A stretch of 12,658 nt of DNA from JANMZR01 sp031383555 (GCA_031383555.1 JANMZR010000451.1:1-12658), one strand, 5' to 3'. Counted from the stretch's first letter, positions 1 through 8,098 are shown. Notes: generated by a model from the sequence alone, not told the origin. A program made the numbers and translations.

Positions 1-2036
1 GGAAAATTTTACGCATAAAACCTACAGCAGAAGGTAGTTATTCAATTCCAGAGGCTAATCTTTTTCCAGTTGGCATGGCCAAAACACGCCCTGAAATTTA
101 TGTAATGGGTAATAGAAATCCGTATAGAATATCAGTTGACAAGCGTACTGGTTACTTATATTGGGGCGAAGTAGGCCCTGATGCAGGAGAAAACTCTGAA
201 AAATATGGCCCTCGTGGTCACGATGAGCACAACCAGGCTCGTAAAGCTGGATATTTTGGCTGGCCACTTTTTGTGGCTGATAATCGTGCTTACAAACATC
301 GAGATTTTAATGACAATTCAGTTACTTATACTTTTGATCCTGCCAAGCCAATTAACGATTCCCCACATAATACTGGGCTAACAGAATTACCTCCTGCTAA
401 TAAGGCATTTATTTATTACCCTTATGCAGAATCCCCTGAGTTTGGCGCTGTTGTTGGCAAAGGAAGTCGCAACGCAATGGGTGGCCCAGTTTATTATTAC
501 GACGATTATGCAGAGTCGAAGGTGAAGTTTCCTCGTTATTATGATGGCAAGTTTTTTGCCTATGACTGGACTCGAGATTGGATAAATCCCGTGACTATGA
601 ATGCAGAGGGAGACTTTGTGAAAATGGAGCGATTTACTCCAAATACTGCCTATTCGCACCCTATGGATATGCAATTTGGTAAAGATGGTGCACTTTACCT
701 TTTAGAATATGGCCCAAATTGGTTCACTCAAAACGATGAAGCAAGACTGAGCCGAATCGAATTCAATGCTGGAAATAGAGTGCCAAGTGTTATCGTTAAA
801 TCTGATAAAACAGCAGCTTCTGTGCCTTTCAAAGTGAATTTTAGCACAACAGGAACGCAAGACCCAGATGGTGACGCACTTACTTATAAATGGGATTTTG
901 GAAATGGTAAGGTAAGCACTTTGCCTAACCCTACTGTAACCTACACTAAACCAGGAATTTATATTGCAAATTTAATTGTTAAAGATAAAGAAGGTAATAC
1001 TAAAACTGAAAAAATTACGATTAATGCTGGTAATGAAGTGCCTAAAGTTGAATTTGTAGTTAAGGGCAATAAATCATTTTATTGGGAAAATGGAAAACTC
1101 GATTATGAGGTAAAAGTGAATGATAAAGAAGATGGTTCTCTTGCTAATAATAAAATAAAACCAGAGGATGTATACGTAAATGTGGATTATTTGGAAGGAT
1201 TTGATAAAACCATGATTGCGCAAGGTCATCAATCTAATACCAGCTATTCTACCGGAAAACGATTGATTGAGTTATCTGATTGTAAAACTTGCCATTCATT
1301 GGATAAAAAATCAATCGGCCCAACTTATTTGGATATTTCCAAAAAATACAAAAAAGGAAGTACAAATATTGCCAAGCTTACTGAAAAAATAATTAAAGGT
1401 GGTGGTGGTGTTTGGGGTGAGCAGGCCATGAGTGCGCACCCGCAACTTGCTAAAGACGATGTACGAGAAATGGTAAGCTATATTCTAACGCTGAACGACC
1501 CTAAAAAAGCAAGCCAACCTATTAAAGGTGAGTACCTTACGGAGAAAAAAGCAAAAGATGGCTCATATATTGTTTCGGCAAGTTATACAGATAAAGGTGC
1601 CAATAAAATTGCGCCACAAAGTGCTACAGAATCATTGGTTTTGAGAAATTCAAAAGTAAAAGCCAATACATTTGATGGCCAAAGTAAAACCATGAATCTC
1701 AAAATTGATGGTGTAGGCGAAATTGTAATTGGTACTGAAAATAAAGCCTATATCAACTTTAATCAATTGGATTTGACCAATATTGCCAATATTAATTTAT
1801 CAGTATTTGCTTCTGATTCAAGGCTTTCTGGAGGCAAGCTGGAAGTACGAATAGGCTCAGCAACAGGCACAAAAATTGGTGAAGCAGAAGTAAAAGTCGG
1901 AAATATAGCACCAAAAAATATTACTCTGGTACCTCAAACTGGTGTTCACGATCTGTATTTTGTTTTTGTAAATGAAAATAATGAAGGCAAACCAATTGCT
2001 GCCATTTCAGAGTTGAAATTTGAATTGGTGAAGTAG
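1..2036 (+). CDS. PQQ-type sugar dehydrogenase / PKD / cytochrome c / CBM6-like multidomain protein (5' truncated by window)
   Basis: The reading frame is open from the first full codon (position 3), so the gene starts upstream; the first ATG (75) is internal. The visible 677 residues begin inside a soluble glucose/sorbosone dehydrogenase-type beta-propeller (motifs MGNRNPYRI, YWGEVGPDAGE, GYFGWPLF, HPMDMQFGKDGALYLLEYG, to about residue 255). Next is a PKD domain (about 260-343, DPDGD at 287-291 and WDFG at 297-300). A class I cytochrome c follows, with heme motif CKTCH at 427-431 and probable axial Met 476 in the GEQAMSAHP segment. A beta-rich C-terminal domain (about 540-677) resembles a CBM6-like carbohydrate-binding module. 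In Bacteroidota this order is known, often with an N-terminal ThuA-like domain, which cannot be seen here. Likely role: periplasmic or surface sugar oxidation, passing electrons to its own heme; the substrate is unknown. It ends with tandem TAG stops. Confidence 0.85.
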   Translation, partial: KILRIKPTAEGSYSIPEANLFPVGMAKTRPEIYVMGNRNPYRISVDKRTGYLYWGEVGPDAGENSEKYGPRGHDEHNQARKAGYFGWPLFVADNRAYKHRDFNDNSVTYTFDPAKPINDSPHNTGLTELPPANKAFIYYPYAESPEFGAVVGKGSRNAMGGPVYYYDDYAESKVKFPRYYDGKFFAYDWTRDWINPVTMNAEGDFVKMERFTPNTAYSHPMDMQFGKDGALYLLEYGPNWFTQNDEARLSRIEFNAGNRVPSVIVKSDKTAASVPFKVNFSTTGTQDPDGDALTYKWDFGNGKVSTLPNPTVTYTKPGIYIANLIVKDKEGNTKTEKITINAGNEVPKVEFVVKGNKSFYWENGKLDYEVKVNDKEDGSLANNKIKPEDVYVNVDYLEGFDKTMIAQGHQSNTSYSTGKRLIELSDCKTCHSLDKKSIGPTYLDISKKYKKGSTNIAKLTEKIIKGGGGVWGEQAMSAHPQLAKDDVREMVSYILTLNDPKKASQPIKGEYLTEKKAKDGSYIVSASYTDKGANKIAPQSATESLVLRNSKVKANTFDGQSKTMNLKIDGVGEIVIGTENKAYINFNQLDLTNIANINLSVFASDSRLSGGKLEVRIGSATGTKIGEAEVKVGNIAPKNITLVPQTGVHDLYFVFVNENNEGKPIAAISELKFELVK

Positions 2037-2090
2037 TAGCGATTTGTCGCTGTAAATCCTTTATTAAATTTTTGAAATAATAAATAGTCT

Positions 2091-2125
2091 AAAACCCTTT
2101 GAGTAAAAAAATCAAAGGGTTTTTT
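2091..2125 (+). terminator. Intrinsic terminator after the dehydrogenase/cytochrome gene
   Basis: A perfect 12-bp stem (AAAACCCTTTGA at 2091-2102 with TCAAAGGGTTTT at 2112-2123) has a 9-base A-rich loop and runs into a T tract. It starts 54 bases after the stop codon. The left-arm A tract means it could also work on the opposite strand, but no gene ends there. Confidence 0.85.
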
Positions 2126-2128
2126 GTT

Positions 2129-2136
2129 TAATTTTG
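2129..2136 (+). promoter_or_regulatory. Candidate -7 element (TAATTTTG) for the GSCFA gene
   Basis: This is an exact match to the Bacteroidota -7 consensus TAnnTTTG. It lies just past the terminator and 41 bases before the GSCFA start codon. No TTG or TTTG sits at the expected -33 distance (the nearest is 27 bases away), so it is supported by one element and by its position only. Confidence 0.35.
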
Positions 2137-2177
2137 AAAAAGAAACAATTACTAAAGAATATTCTCAAAATAACATA

Positions 2178-3158
2178 ATGAAACTCCAATTAAACTTTGA
2201 TATTGAGCCCTCCAAATCCAAAATAAGTTTAGGTTCAAAAATGGTGACGATTGGATCTTGTTTTTCTGAAAATATTGGAAATCAATTAGTTGAAAACAAA
2301 ATTGATGTATTAATAAACCCATTCGGTACAGTTTTCAATCCCAGTTCAATATTTAAATTATTAAATAATGTTATCCAAAACACAGAAATTGATGAAGGTC
2401 ATTTTGTGGAGAATGATGGAATATGGTATCATTATGATTTTCATTCAAAATATAATAATTCAGATCTGAAACAATTAAAATCAGATTTAGAAAATGTTCA
2501 AAAAAAAGTTGGCCAGTCACTAAAAACTGCCGACTATCTAATTATTACCTTCGGTACATCATTTGCCTATCAACTGCTTGAAACTAAAAAATATGTGGCC
2601 AACTGTCATAAAATGCCTAGCAATCTGTTCAGAAAAGACCTTTTGCATGTAAAACATATTTGCCAAGAATTTGAACAGTTTTACAAAAAAATAAAAGCAC
2701 TTAACCCTAAAATAAATATTATTTTAACCGTTTCGCCAGTTAGGCATACCAAGGACGGCCTACCTGAAAACCAAGTATCAAAATCAATTTTAAGGGTAGC
2801 ATGCCATTATTTATATGCTGATTTTGAGGATGTTACCTATTTCCCTTCATATGAAATAATGATAGACGAATTGCGAGATTACCGTTTTTATGAAGAGGAC
2901 CTCATTCACCCTAATAAAATTGCCATCGATTATATATTTGAGCGCTTTTCTGCATCGTTTTTTGATGAAAAAACCAACGAATTTATTAAAAGTTGGTCCA
3001 AAATCCAGTCAGATCTAAACCATCGACCTTTCAACGAAAACTCGGAGAAACACCAAATTTTCCTAAAAACCCTATTAAAAAAAATGGAAACAATTTCAGA
3101 AATTGTAGACCTAAAAAAGGAAAAAGAAGCTGTTTTAAGCCGTATCTTTGTAGAATAG
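2178..3158 (+). CDS. GSCFA-domain protein (SGNH-hydrolase-like)
   Basis: This 326-residue protein belongs to the GSCFA family, a set of SGNH/GDSL-like putative hydrolases common in Bacteroidota whose substrate is not established. The family-naming motif appears as GSCFS at residues 26-30 followed by ENIG; its Ser is the presumed nucleophile. Further family blocks are NPFGTVFNP, the strand ITFGTSFAY, NCHKMP, LTVSPVRHTKDG, and a late D-L-I-H-P-N block matching the Asp/His part of an SGNH triad. There is no signal peptide or membrane segment, so it is probably cytoplasmic. ATG 2178 was chosen because the family starts with a short MKLxLxF-type strand. A TTG 54 bases further upstream lies inside the terminator hairpin and is not credible. 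It appears to be transcribed on its own or with the next gene. Confidence 0.88.
   Translation: MKLQLNFDIEPSKSKISLGSKMVTIGSCFSENIGNQLVENKIDVLINPFGTVFNPSSIFKLLNNVIQNTEIDEGHFVENDGIWYHYDFHSKYNNSDLKQLKSDLENVQKKVGQSLKTADYLIITFGTSFAYQLLETKKYVANCHKMPSNLFRKDLLHVKHICQEFEQFYKKIKALNPKINIILTVSPVRHTKDGLPENQVSKSILRVACHYLYADFEDVTYFPSYEIMIDELRDYRFYEEDLIHPNKIAIDYIFERFSASFFDEKTNEFIKSWSKIQSDLNHRPFNENSEKHQIFLKTLLKKMETISEIVDLKKEKEAVLSRIFVE
3143..3150 (+). promoter_or_regulatory. Candidate -7 element (TATCTTTG) for mrp
   Basis: An exact TAnnTTTG match lies within the last codons of the GSCFA gene, 90 bases before the mrp start. No convincing -33 TTTG is at the right distance, so the call is weak. Confidence 0.3.
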
Positions 3159-3160
3159 TT

Positions 3161-3188
3161 GTGAGTGGTAAGTGGTGAGTTATGAGTT
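3161..3188 (+). repeat. Four degenerate 7-bp tandem units before mrp
   Basis: The units are GTGAGTG, GTAAGTG, GTGAGTT and ATGAGTT, consecutive and without gaps, directly after the GSCFA stop codon. Function is unknown. They lie in the probable 5' UTR of mrp if the promoter at 3143 is real. Confidence 0.6.
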
Positions 3189-3240
3189 ACCTCTCCGAAA
3201 TCAAAAGCGGTTCACTGCAAGTTCAAAATCCGAAATATAA

Positions 3241-4344
3241 ATGAGTGATTTAAAGATAAATAAAGAAGATATTATTCGTGCTTTAAGCACTGTTCAAGAG
3301 CCTGATTTAAAGAAGGATTTGATTACTTTGAATATGATCAAAGACATCGAATTGGGTGTCGGCGAAGTAAGATTTACGGTGGTTTTAACAACACCAGCTT
3401 GTCCCCTGAAAGAGCGAATAAGGCAAGAATGTACGGCCGCAATACATAAGCATGTAGCTGATAATCTGACTGTTACAATAAATATGACATCAGACGTAAC
3501 TACCACTCGTTCAAGAGTTGGTTCATTGCCAGATGTAAAAAATATTATTGCAATAGCCTCTGGAAAAGGCGGCGTAGGTAAAAGTACAGTAACCTCCAAC
3601 CTAGCTGTAGCCCTAAAAAATGCAGGTGCAAAAGTAGGTATAATTGATGCCGATATTTCAGGGCCTTCTATTCCTTTAATGTTTGGTGCAGAAGACATGC
3701 AACCCTTGGTACAGCAGATTGACGGCAAAAATATGATTCAGCCAATCCTCCAATTTGGCATAAAAATGATTTCGATTGGCTTTCTCACACCCCCAGATAG
3801 TGCTGTGGTTTGGCGAGGGCCCATGGCAAGTCAGGCATTGCGCCAGTTTTTGGGCGAATGCAATTGGGGTGAGCTTGATTATTTACTAATCGACTTACCA
3901 CCAGGTACTTCTGATATTCATTTGACTTTAGTACAAAATATTCCGGTGACGGGTGCAGTGATAGTGACAACTCCACAAAAGGTAGCAACGGCAGACGCAA
4001 CTAAAGGATTGGCTTTTTTCAAACAAGAGCAAATTAATGTGCCTATTTTGGGAATTGTGGAAAATATGGCCTATTTTACACCTGCCGAACTTCCTGATAA
4101 TAAATACTTTATATTTGGAAAAGATGGTGGAAAGGCTTTAGCTGAAAAATATAATGTGCCACTTTTAGGTCAAATTCCATTGGTTCAGAGTATTCGTGAG
4201 GCTGGTGATTTTGGTAAACCTGCTGTGATGGAATCAGGTTTGGCTGCCGATGCATTTAAGGCTACAGCTGAAGCTTTGGCCCAACAAGTAGCTATTAGAA
4301 ATGCATCTGTTGAAAAAACAAAGATTGTAGAGATGGTAAGGTAA
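3241..4344 (+). CDS. mrp: Mrp/ApbC-family Fe-S cluster carrier ATPase
   Basis: At 367 residues it has the usual length of a two-domain Mrp. An N-terminal MIP18/DUF59 domain (about 1-85) carries the conserved Cys54 in TTPACPL. A deviant Walker A P-loop follows, GKGGVGKST at 108-116, then D-A-D-I-S-G-P-S-I-P and the IDLPPGTSD block. The family binds and transfers Fe-S clusters to apo-proteins in the cytoplasm using ATP. The C-terminal region normally has a CPxC motif after VENM; here residues 274-293 read ENMAYFTPAELP and then NKYFIFG, with no cysteines, as I recall for Bacteroidota Mrp proteins in general. Cluster binding through the canonical bridging CxxC is therefore unlikely. The NifU-like gene 106 bases downstream fits a joint Fe-S maturation role. 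ATG 3241 is preceded by an A-rich leader. Confidence 0.93.
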   Translation: MSDLKINKEDIIRALSTVQEPDLKKDLITLNMIKDIELGVGEVRFTVVLTTPACPLKERIRQECTAAIHKHVADNLTVTINMTSDVTTTRSRVGSLPDVKNIIAIASGKGGVGKSTVTSNLAVALKNAGAKVGIIDADISGPSIPLMFGAEDMQPLVQQIDGKNMIQPILQFGIKMISIGFLTPPDSAVVWRGPMASQALRQFLGECNWGELDYLLIDLPPGTSDIHLTLVQNIPVTGAVIVTTPQKVATADATKGLAFFKQEQINVPILGIVENMAYFTPAELPDNKYFIFGKDGGKALAEKYNVPLLGQIPLVQSIREAGDFGKPAVMESGLAADAFKATAEALAQQVAIRNASVEKTKIVEMVR

Positions 4345-4355
4345 TTGTAGGTTTG
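4325..4355 (+). promoter_or_regulatory. Candidate promoter for the NifU-like gene
   Basis: A TTG at 4325-4327 and TAGGTTTG at 4348-4355 are separated by 20 bases, which fits the Bacteroidota -33/-7 layout. It overlaps the end of mrp and lies 95 bases before the NifU-like start, so that gene may have its own transcript in addition to readthrough. Confidence 0.4.
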
Positions 4356-4450
4356 AATTATAAAATTGCTTTTATTGTTGAGTTGTTGAAATCTCTTGTT
4401 ATTGAATTGATTTTATAGTTTGGTAAGTGTAAAAAAGTATTTAAAATTAT

Positions 4451-4711
4451 ATGGAAAATCATCCTCTTTTTGCAAAAATAAATGCCGCTTTAGAAGGTAT
4501 CAGGCCTTATTTATTGGCAGATGGTGGCAACGTTAGAATTGTTGATATTGTTGATAATCAAGAGGTTAAAATTGAGTTTGAAGGTGCTTGTGTTTCTTGT
4601 AATATGTCGGTGATGACTTTTCGTGGGGGCATTGAAGACGCAATATTAAAAGCAGTTCCTGAAATAAAAAAGGTAACAGCTGTAAATATGCCTGAATTGG
4701 TGAGGAATTAA
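4451..4711 (+). CDS. NifU C-terminal-domain Fe-S scaffold/carrier protein
   Basis: This 86-residue protein consists only of the NifU C-terminal (Nfu) domain. Its family hallmarks are the RPYLLADGGNVRIVDI block and the cluster-ligating CVSC pair inside GACVSCNMS, followed by the helix with M-T-F-R-G-G-I-E. Nfu proteins assemble or carry a [4Fe-4S] cluster, held between two subunits by the CxxC cysteines, and deliver it to client enzymes in the cytosol. The position directly after mrp suggests the two act together, and the Nfu CxxC may supply the cluster ligands that this Mrp lacks; that is inference. [4Fe-4S] clients exist in the same window: LeuC requires such a cluster. The length is typical for stand-alone Nfu proteins in Bacteroidota. 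Confidence 0.93.
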   Translation: MENHPLFAKINAALEGIRPYLLADGGNVRIVDIVDNQEVKIEFEGACVSCNMSVMTFRGGIEDAILKAVPEIKKVTAVNMPELVRN

Positions 4712-4819
4712 ATGGCCTTTGATGTTTCGACTTCTGAATTTTATTATAGCCTTTTTTAATTATTTATTTCTTTTATCACTTTATTTTTTATTTATCTCTT
4801 TTCTAATTTCTAAAATCCC

Positions 4820-4833
4820 CGCAGGTTTCTGCG
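4820..4833 (+). other. Small GC-rich hairpin upstream of the ligase-like gene
   Basis: CGCAG (4820-4824) and CTGCG (4829-4833) form a 5-bp stem with loop GTTT. It is a GC island in a very AT-rich spacer, 21 bases before the next start codon. It could be a relic of a dispersed palindromic repeat or a translation-modulating hairpin. There is no T tract, so it is not a terminator. Confidence 0.4.
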
Positions 4834-4854
4834 AATAATTTCGAATTTAATTAT

Positions 4855-6609
4855 ATGCGCATAGGTATCTTCTTTGGTGGCCCAGCTCGTGAGCGTGAAA
4901 TTTCCTATTCTGGTGGTAAAACTGCCTTGGAAAATATTGATAAATCATTGTTTACGCCCATCCCAGTTTTTGTGGATTGTTGTGGCAATTTTATAATTCT
5001 CAACGAAGAAAATATTTACAAAACATCCATCAGAGACTTTTATCCGCCAAAAGAATATCAACCTGCTGGCTATTCAGTTTATGTGGAATCATTGGGAAAA
5101 CTATCTGAAAATGAATGGGATACATTAATTGCAAAAGTCGGTAAACGAATCCGTCCAGACGAATTTCATCAATATTTTGATTTCGCCTTTATAGCTATGC
5201 ATGGTCCTGGAGCCGAAGATGGCGCCATTCAAGGCCTTTTGGAATGGTATTCAATACCTTATTCTGGCCCGGGAATTTTGGGATCAGGCGTTGGCATAGA
5301 TAAAATTGCCCAAAATGATATGTTAAAACTTACAGTCGGTTTGGACAAAAAAGTGACAACATTAAGCAAAACTGATTGGGATAATAAACTACATTCTGCT
5401 CTTTTTAAGCATGTTAAAGTACAAGTTGGTCTTCCTTTTGTAGTAAAAGCGCCACACCAAGGCTCATCAATAGGGGTAGCTTTTGTGAAAAAAGATAGTT
5501 TGTCAGATTTTGAAAAAGCTGTTGGCCAATGTTTGTTTATTAAAAATATTTCGGCTGATGAATGGAACAATTTAGATCAAAATTCCAAACAAAAATACAT
5601 TCAAAGTATTGCTAATTTAGATGAAGGCATCGGCTTCCCACTTACAATTGAAAATGAAGTGTTTTTTGACCCAATAAAACTTTTTGAAAAGCTGGAATTA
5701 GAACTTAAAACCAAAAGTTCCATTGAACTTGTTTCCACTAATCGAGAAGATGCTGTACTTTTTGAAAGCTTTGTTTACGGGCAGGAATTTAGCTGTGGCG
5801 TAATACAAACACTTGATTGTGAGGCTGTTGCACTCCCTCCTACCGAAGTTGTAAAAGTTGACGAACTTGCTGTTTTTGATTTTAATTCAAAATATAAGCC
5901 TGGTGCCACTCGCAAAAAAATGCCAATTGACACCAATTTGGCAAATAATTTAGCTGCACAAGAAGCAGTAAAATCAGCATTCGAAAAACTCGGCTTTGGG
6001 GTTTGTACCCGTATTGATGGCTTTCTAACTAAGAATGGTACCATTGTATTGCACGACCCAAATACTATTCCAGGTATGTCACCTGCTTCCCTCATATTCA
6101 AACAAATGGCTGAAATTGGGTTAAATGTTTGTGATTCTATTACCTATTTTATAAGGCAATCTATTCGTGAGCGTATTCGTTCTGGTAAAATGACTTTCAA
6201 ATTCAATAAATTATTAAATCAATTGGATTTAGCCATTGCTGAAAGAAAGAAATACTTACCTAAAAGAAAGAAAATAGCAATAGTTTTTAGTGGATCAGAT
6301 TTAGATAAACTAGATGAAAACTATGCAAAAGCAAGAAAAGAGTATGGCAAACTAGCCGCATCAACTGATTCATTTCCAATAGCTTATCTGCAATGGAAAG
6401 GCAAAAACTTCAAATTACCAACTCAACTAATGTTTAAAGATTATGCTGAAGATTTATTGAAACTAATAGATGCAGAAGTACATCCTTTAATTGCCATTAC
6501 TCGTGAAAATGCCCAGTCTATTACTCAACATTTTGTTGGTGATGTTGATTTTAGCGTACAGTTATTGAGTGAAATACCTGATTATGAATCAATTAAATTT
6601 ATTGGGTAG
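4855..6609 (+). CDS. Long D-alanine-D-alanine ligase-like ATP-grasp protein
   Basis: The protein has the Ddl order: N-terminal GGPAREREIS (Glu13 matches Glu15 of E. coli DdlB), HGPGAEDGAIQGLLE, an ATP-grasp lid QGSSIGV (202-208), FNSKYKPG (Lys346/Tyr347), and the metal site Asp388, Asp401, Asn403. The 13- and 2-residue spacing of the last three is that of DdlB Asp257/Glu270/Asn272, but Asp replaces the usual Glu. At 584 residues it is far longer than ordinary Ddl (about 300-370). The excess is an insertion at about 225-300 in the ATP-grasp region and a C-terminal extension of about 150 residues (from about 432) containing KKIAIVFSGSDLDKLDENY. It probably ligates D-Ala or a related amino acid or hydroxy acid for the cell wall, or is a paralogue with another substrate. 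There are no membrane segments. It is not a classical single-copy ddl by length, so I give no symbol. Confidence 0.8.
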   Translation: MRIGIFFGGPAREREISYSGGKTALENIDKSLFTPIPVFVDCCGNFIILNEENIYKTSIRDFYPPKEYQPAGYSVYVESLGKLSENEWDTLIAKVGKRIRPDEFHQYFDFAFIAMHGPGAEDGAIQGLLEWYSIPYSGPGILGSGVGIDKIAQNDMLKLTVGLDKKVTTLSKTDWDNKLHSALFKHVKVQVGLPFVVKAPHQGSSIGVAFVKKDSLSDFEKAVGQCLFIKNISADEWNNLDQNSKQKYIQSIANLDEGIGFPLTIENEVFFDPIKLFEKLELELKTKSSIELVSTNREDAVLFESFVYGQEFSCGVIQTLDCEAVALPPTEVVKVDELAVFDFNSKYKPGATRKKMPIDTNLANNLAAQEAVKSAFEKLGFGVCTRIDGFLTKNGTIVLHDPNTIPGMSPASLIFKQMAEIGLNVCDSITYFIRQSIRERIRSGKMTFKFNKLLNQLDLAIAERKKYLPKRKKIAIVFSGSDLDKLDENYAKARKEYGKLAASTDSFPIAYLQWKGKNFKLPTQLMFKDYAEDLLKLIDAEVHPLIAITRENAQSITQHFVGDVDFSVQLLSEIPDYESIKFIG

Positions 6610-6619
6610 GTAGTTATTA

Positions 6620-6647
6620 TACAAAAATCACCCAAGTACAAAAATCA
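6620..6647 (+). repeat. Direct repeat TACAAAAATCA x2 in the convergent spacer
   Basis: Two identical 11-base copies (6620-6630, 6637-6647) have a 17-base period, and a weaker AAAATCA follows at 6653. They lie just after the ligase-like stop. The 267-base spacer between this gene and the convergent leuA shows no gene and no GC-rich terminator. Confidence 0.45.
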
Positions 6648-6735
6648 TCAGTAAAATCATAAAACCGATGCTCAACAAATGCAGGCACAAAAATTAAATC
6701 ATTGGCTTTAAAAGAGTAATTTTCGTACCCTTCCT

Positions 6736-6759
6736 ATAAAAATCATTTGATATTTTTAT
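6736..6759. other. AT-only dyad in the convergent spacer
   Basis: ATAAAAAT (6736-6743) and ATTTTTAT (6752-6759) are perfect inverted arms around an 8-base loop. This is a weak hairpin that might act as a bidirectional end signal between the converging genes, but it has no GC stem. Confidence 0.25.
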
Positions 6760-6876
6760 GAGAGATTTCATGTTATAAAATTACTTAAAATGACTTAGAG
6801 TTTAGTCGTTTTTCCGTGTAATTAAAACCTTCTATTCTGTTTTTAGATAGTCTCATTTAAATTTTCGATGGTTTTA

Positions 6877-8016
6877 TTAACCGACCAATTCTTTCAAATC
6901 TTCATCTTCAATCATTTTCCGCTCATCGGCCATGATTAGGAAGCGGGTATATAATTTGTCTAATTCAGGTTTGGGAAATTCAAAGCCTATTAAATTAAGG
7001 CGGTGACGAAGCGCAGCTCTTCCTGATCGTGAGGTTAAAACTATCATTGAAGACGGCACTCCTACATCTTCTGGTTTCATAATTTCATAGTTTTGAGCAT
7101 GTTTCAAAAAGCCATCTTGGTGTATTCCAGAGCTATGAGCAAAAGCATTTGCCCCCACAATTGCTTTATTGGCTTGCACAGGCATTCCCATCAAATTAGA
7201 TACGAAAGTTGAGAATGGGTACAACATAGAATGGTTAATTCCTGTGTAAAAGCCTAAATCCTTATGCAAATTGCAAATCATGGCAACTTCTTCTAAAGAG
7301 GTATTTCCAGCCCTCTCACCAATACCATTAATTGTAACTTCCACTTGGCGGGCTCCAGCTTTCATTCCTGCAATCGTATTAGCTGTTGCAAGGCCCAAAT
7401 CGTTATGATTATGCATTGAAATGACCGCTTTATTAATATTCGGCACATGCTCAAATAAGTAAGTGATGCGGTCAAACATATGCTCTGGCAATAAATAACC
7501 AGTTGTATCAGGCAAATTAACTACTGTGGCGCCAGCATTGATAACGGCTTCCGTTAATTGAGCTAAAAACGCTAAATCGGCACGACCCGCATCTTCTGCG
7601 AAAAACTCTACATCCTCAACAAAGCTTTTGGCCAGTTTTGTAGCCCATATAGCTTGCTCGATTATTTGCTCACGTGTACTATTAAATTTATACTTTATAT
7701 GCATATCCGAACTACCCAAACCTGTATGAATTCTTGGTTTTTTGGCATATTTCAATGCTTCAGCAGCTTGCTCAATATCTGCTTGCTTGGCTCTAGTAAG
7801 TGCTGCAACAGTGGTATGCTTCATCAGTCGCCCAATTTCTTGAACAGAACGGAAGTCGCCAGGTGAGGATATTGGGAATCCAGCTTCGATAATATCAACC
7901 CCGAGAAGCTCCAATTGCTCAGCTACTTGCAATTTTTCCTCAGTATTTAGCTGGCAGCCAGGCACTTGCTCACCATCTCTTAAAGTTGTATCGAAAATCT
8001 GTATTCTTTCACTCAT
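6877..8016 (-). CDS. leuA: 2-isopropylmalate synthase, short form without regulatory domain
   Basis: LeuA condenses 2-oxoisovalerate with acetyl-CoA, the committed step of leucine synthesis, in the cytoplasm. The catalytic TIM barrel is complete: DTTLRDGEQVPG with Arg13/Asp14, HTGLGSSDMH, VEFFAEDAGR, LPDTTGY, the metal-binding His202/His204 in MHNHNDLG, and NGIGERAGN. It continues through GIHQDGFLKH and LTSRSGRAALRHR into the accessory subdomains and stops at residue 379, at the point where E. coli LeuA goes on into its roughly 130-residue leucine-binding domain. No remnant of that domain follows. Without it, feedback inhibition by leucine in the usual way is not expected. It sits downstream of leuB behind its own promoter, leader peptide and terminator, so control is probably by attenuation. 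The start at 8016 matches the conserved N-terminus. Confidence 0.95.
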   Translation of the reverse strand: MSERIQIFDTTLRDGEQVPGCQLNTEEKLQVAEQLELLGVDIIEAGFPISSPGDFRSVQEIGRLMKHTTVAALTRAKQADIEQAAEALKYAKKPRIHTGLGSSDMHIKYKFNSTREQIIEQAIWATKLAKSFVEDVEFFAEDAGRADLAFLAQLTEAVINAGATVVNLPDTTGYLLPEHMFDRITYLFEHVPNINKAVISMHNHNDLGLATANTIAGMKAGARQVEVTINGIGERAGNTSLEEVAMICNLHKDLGFYTGINHSMLYPFSTFVSNLMGMPVQANKAIVGANAFAHSSGIHQDGFLKHAQNYEIMKPEDVGVPSSMIVLTSRSGRAALRHRLNLIGFEFPKPELDKLYTRFLIMADERKMIEDEDLKELVG

Positions 8017-8098
8017 AAGTATTTTTCTTTGCGGTATTTCTTATTTATTAGCCAAAATATTTTATTATCTTTAAGCTGAAATATTTATTTTTTCGAAT

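Noticed and set aside
2124..2177. An in-frame TTG start extending the GSCFA protein by 18 residues
   Set aside because: The TTG lies at the end of the terminator hairpin and overlaps the candidate promoter. The conserved N-terminus begins at ATG 2178.
6610..6876. GC-rich terminators for the converging ligase-like and leuA genes
   Set aside because: Only AT-rich dyads and direct repeats are present; none has a GC stem followed by a T tract, so no intrinsic terminator is claimed.
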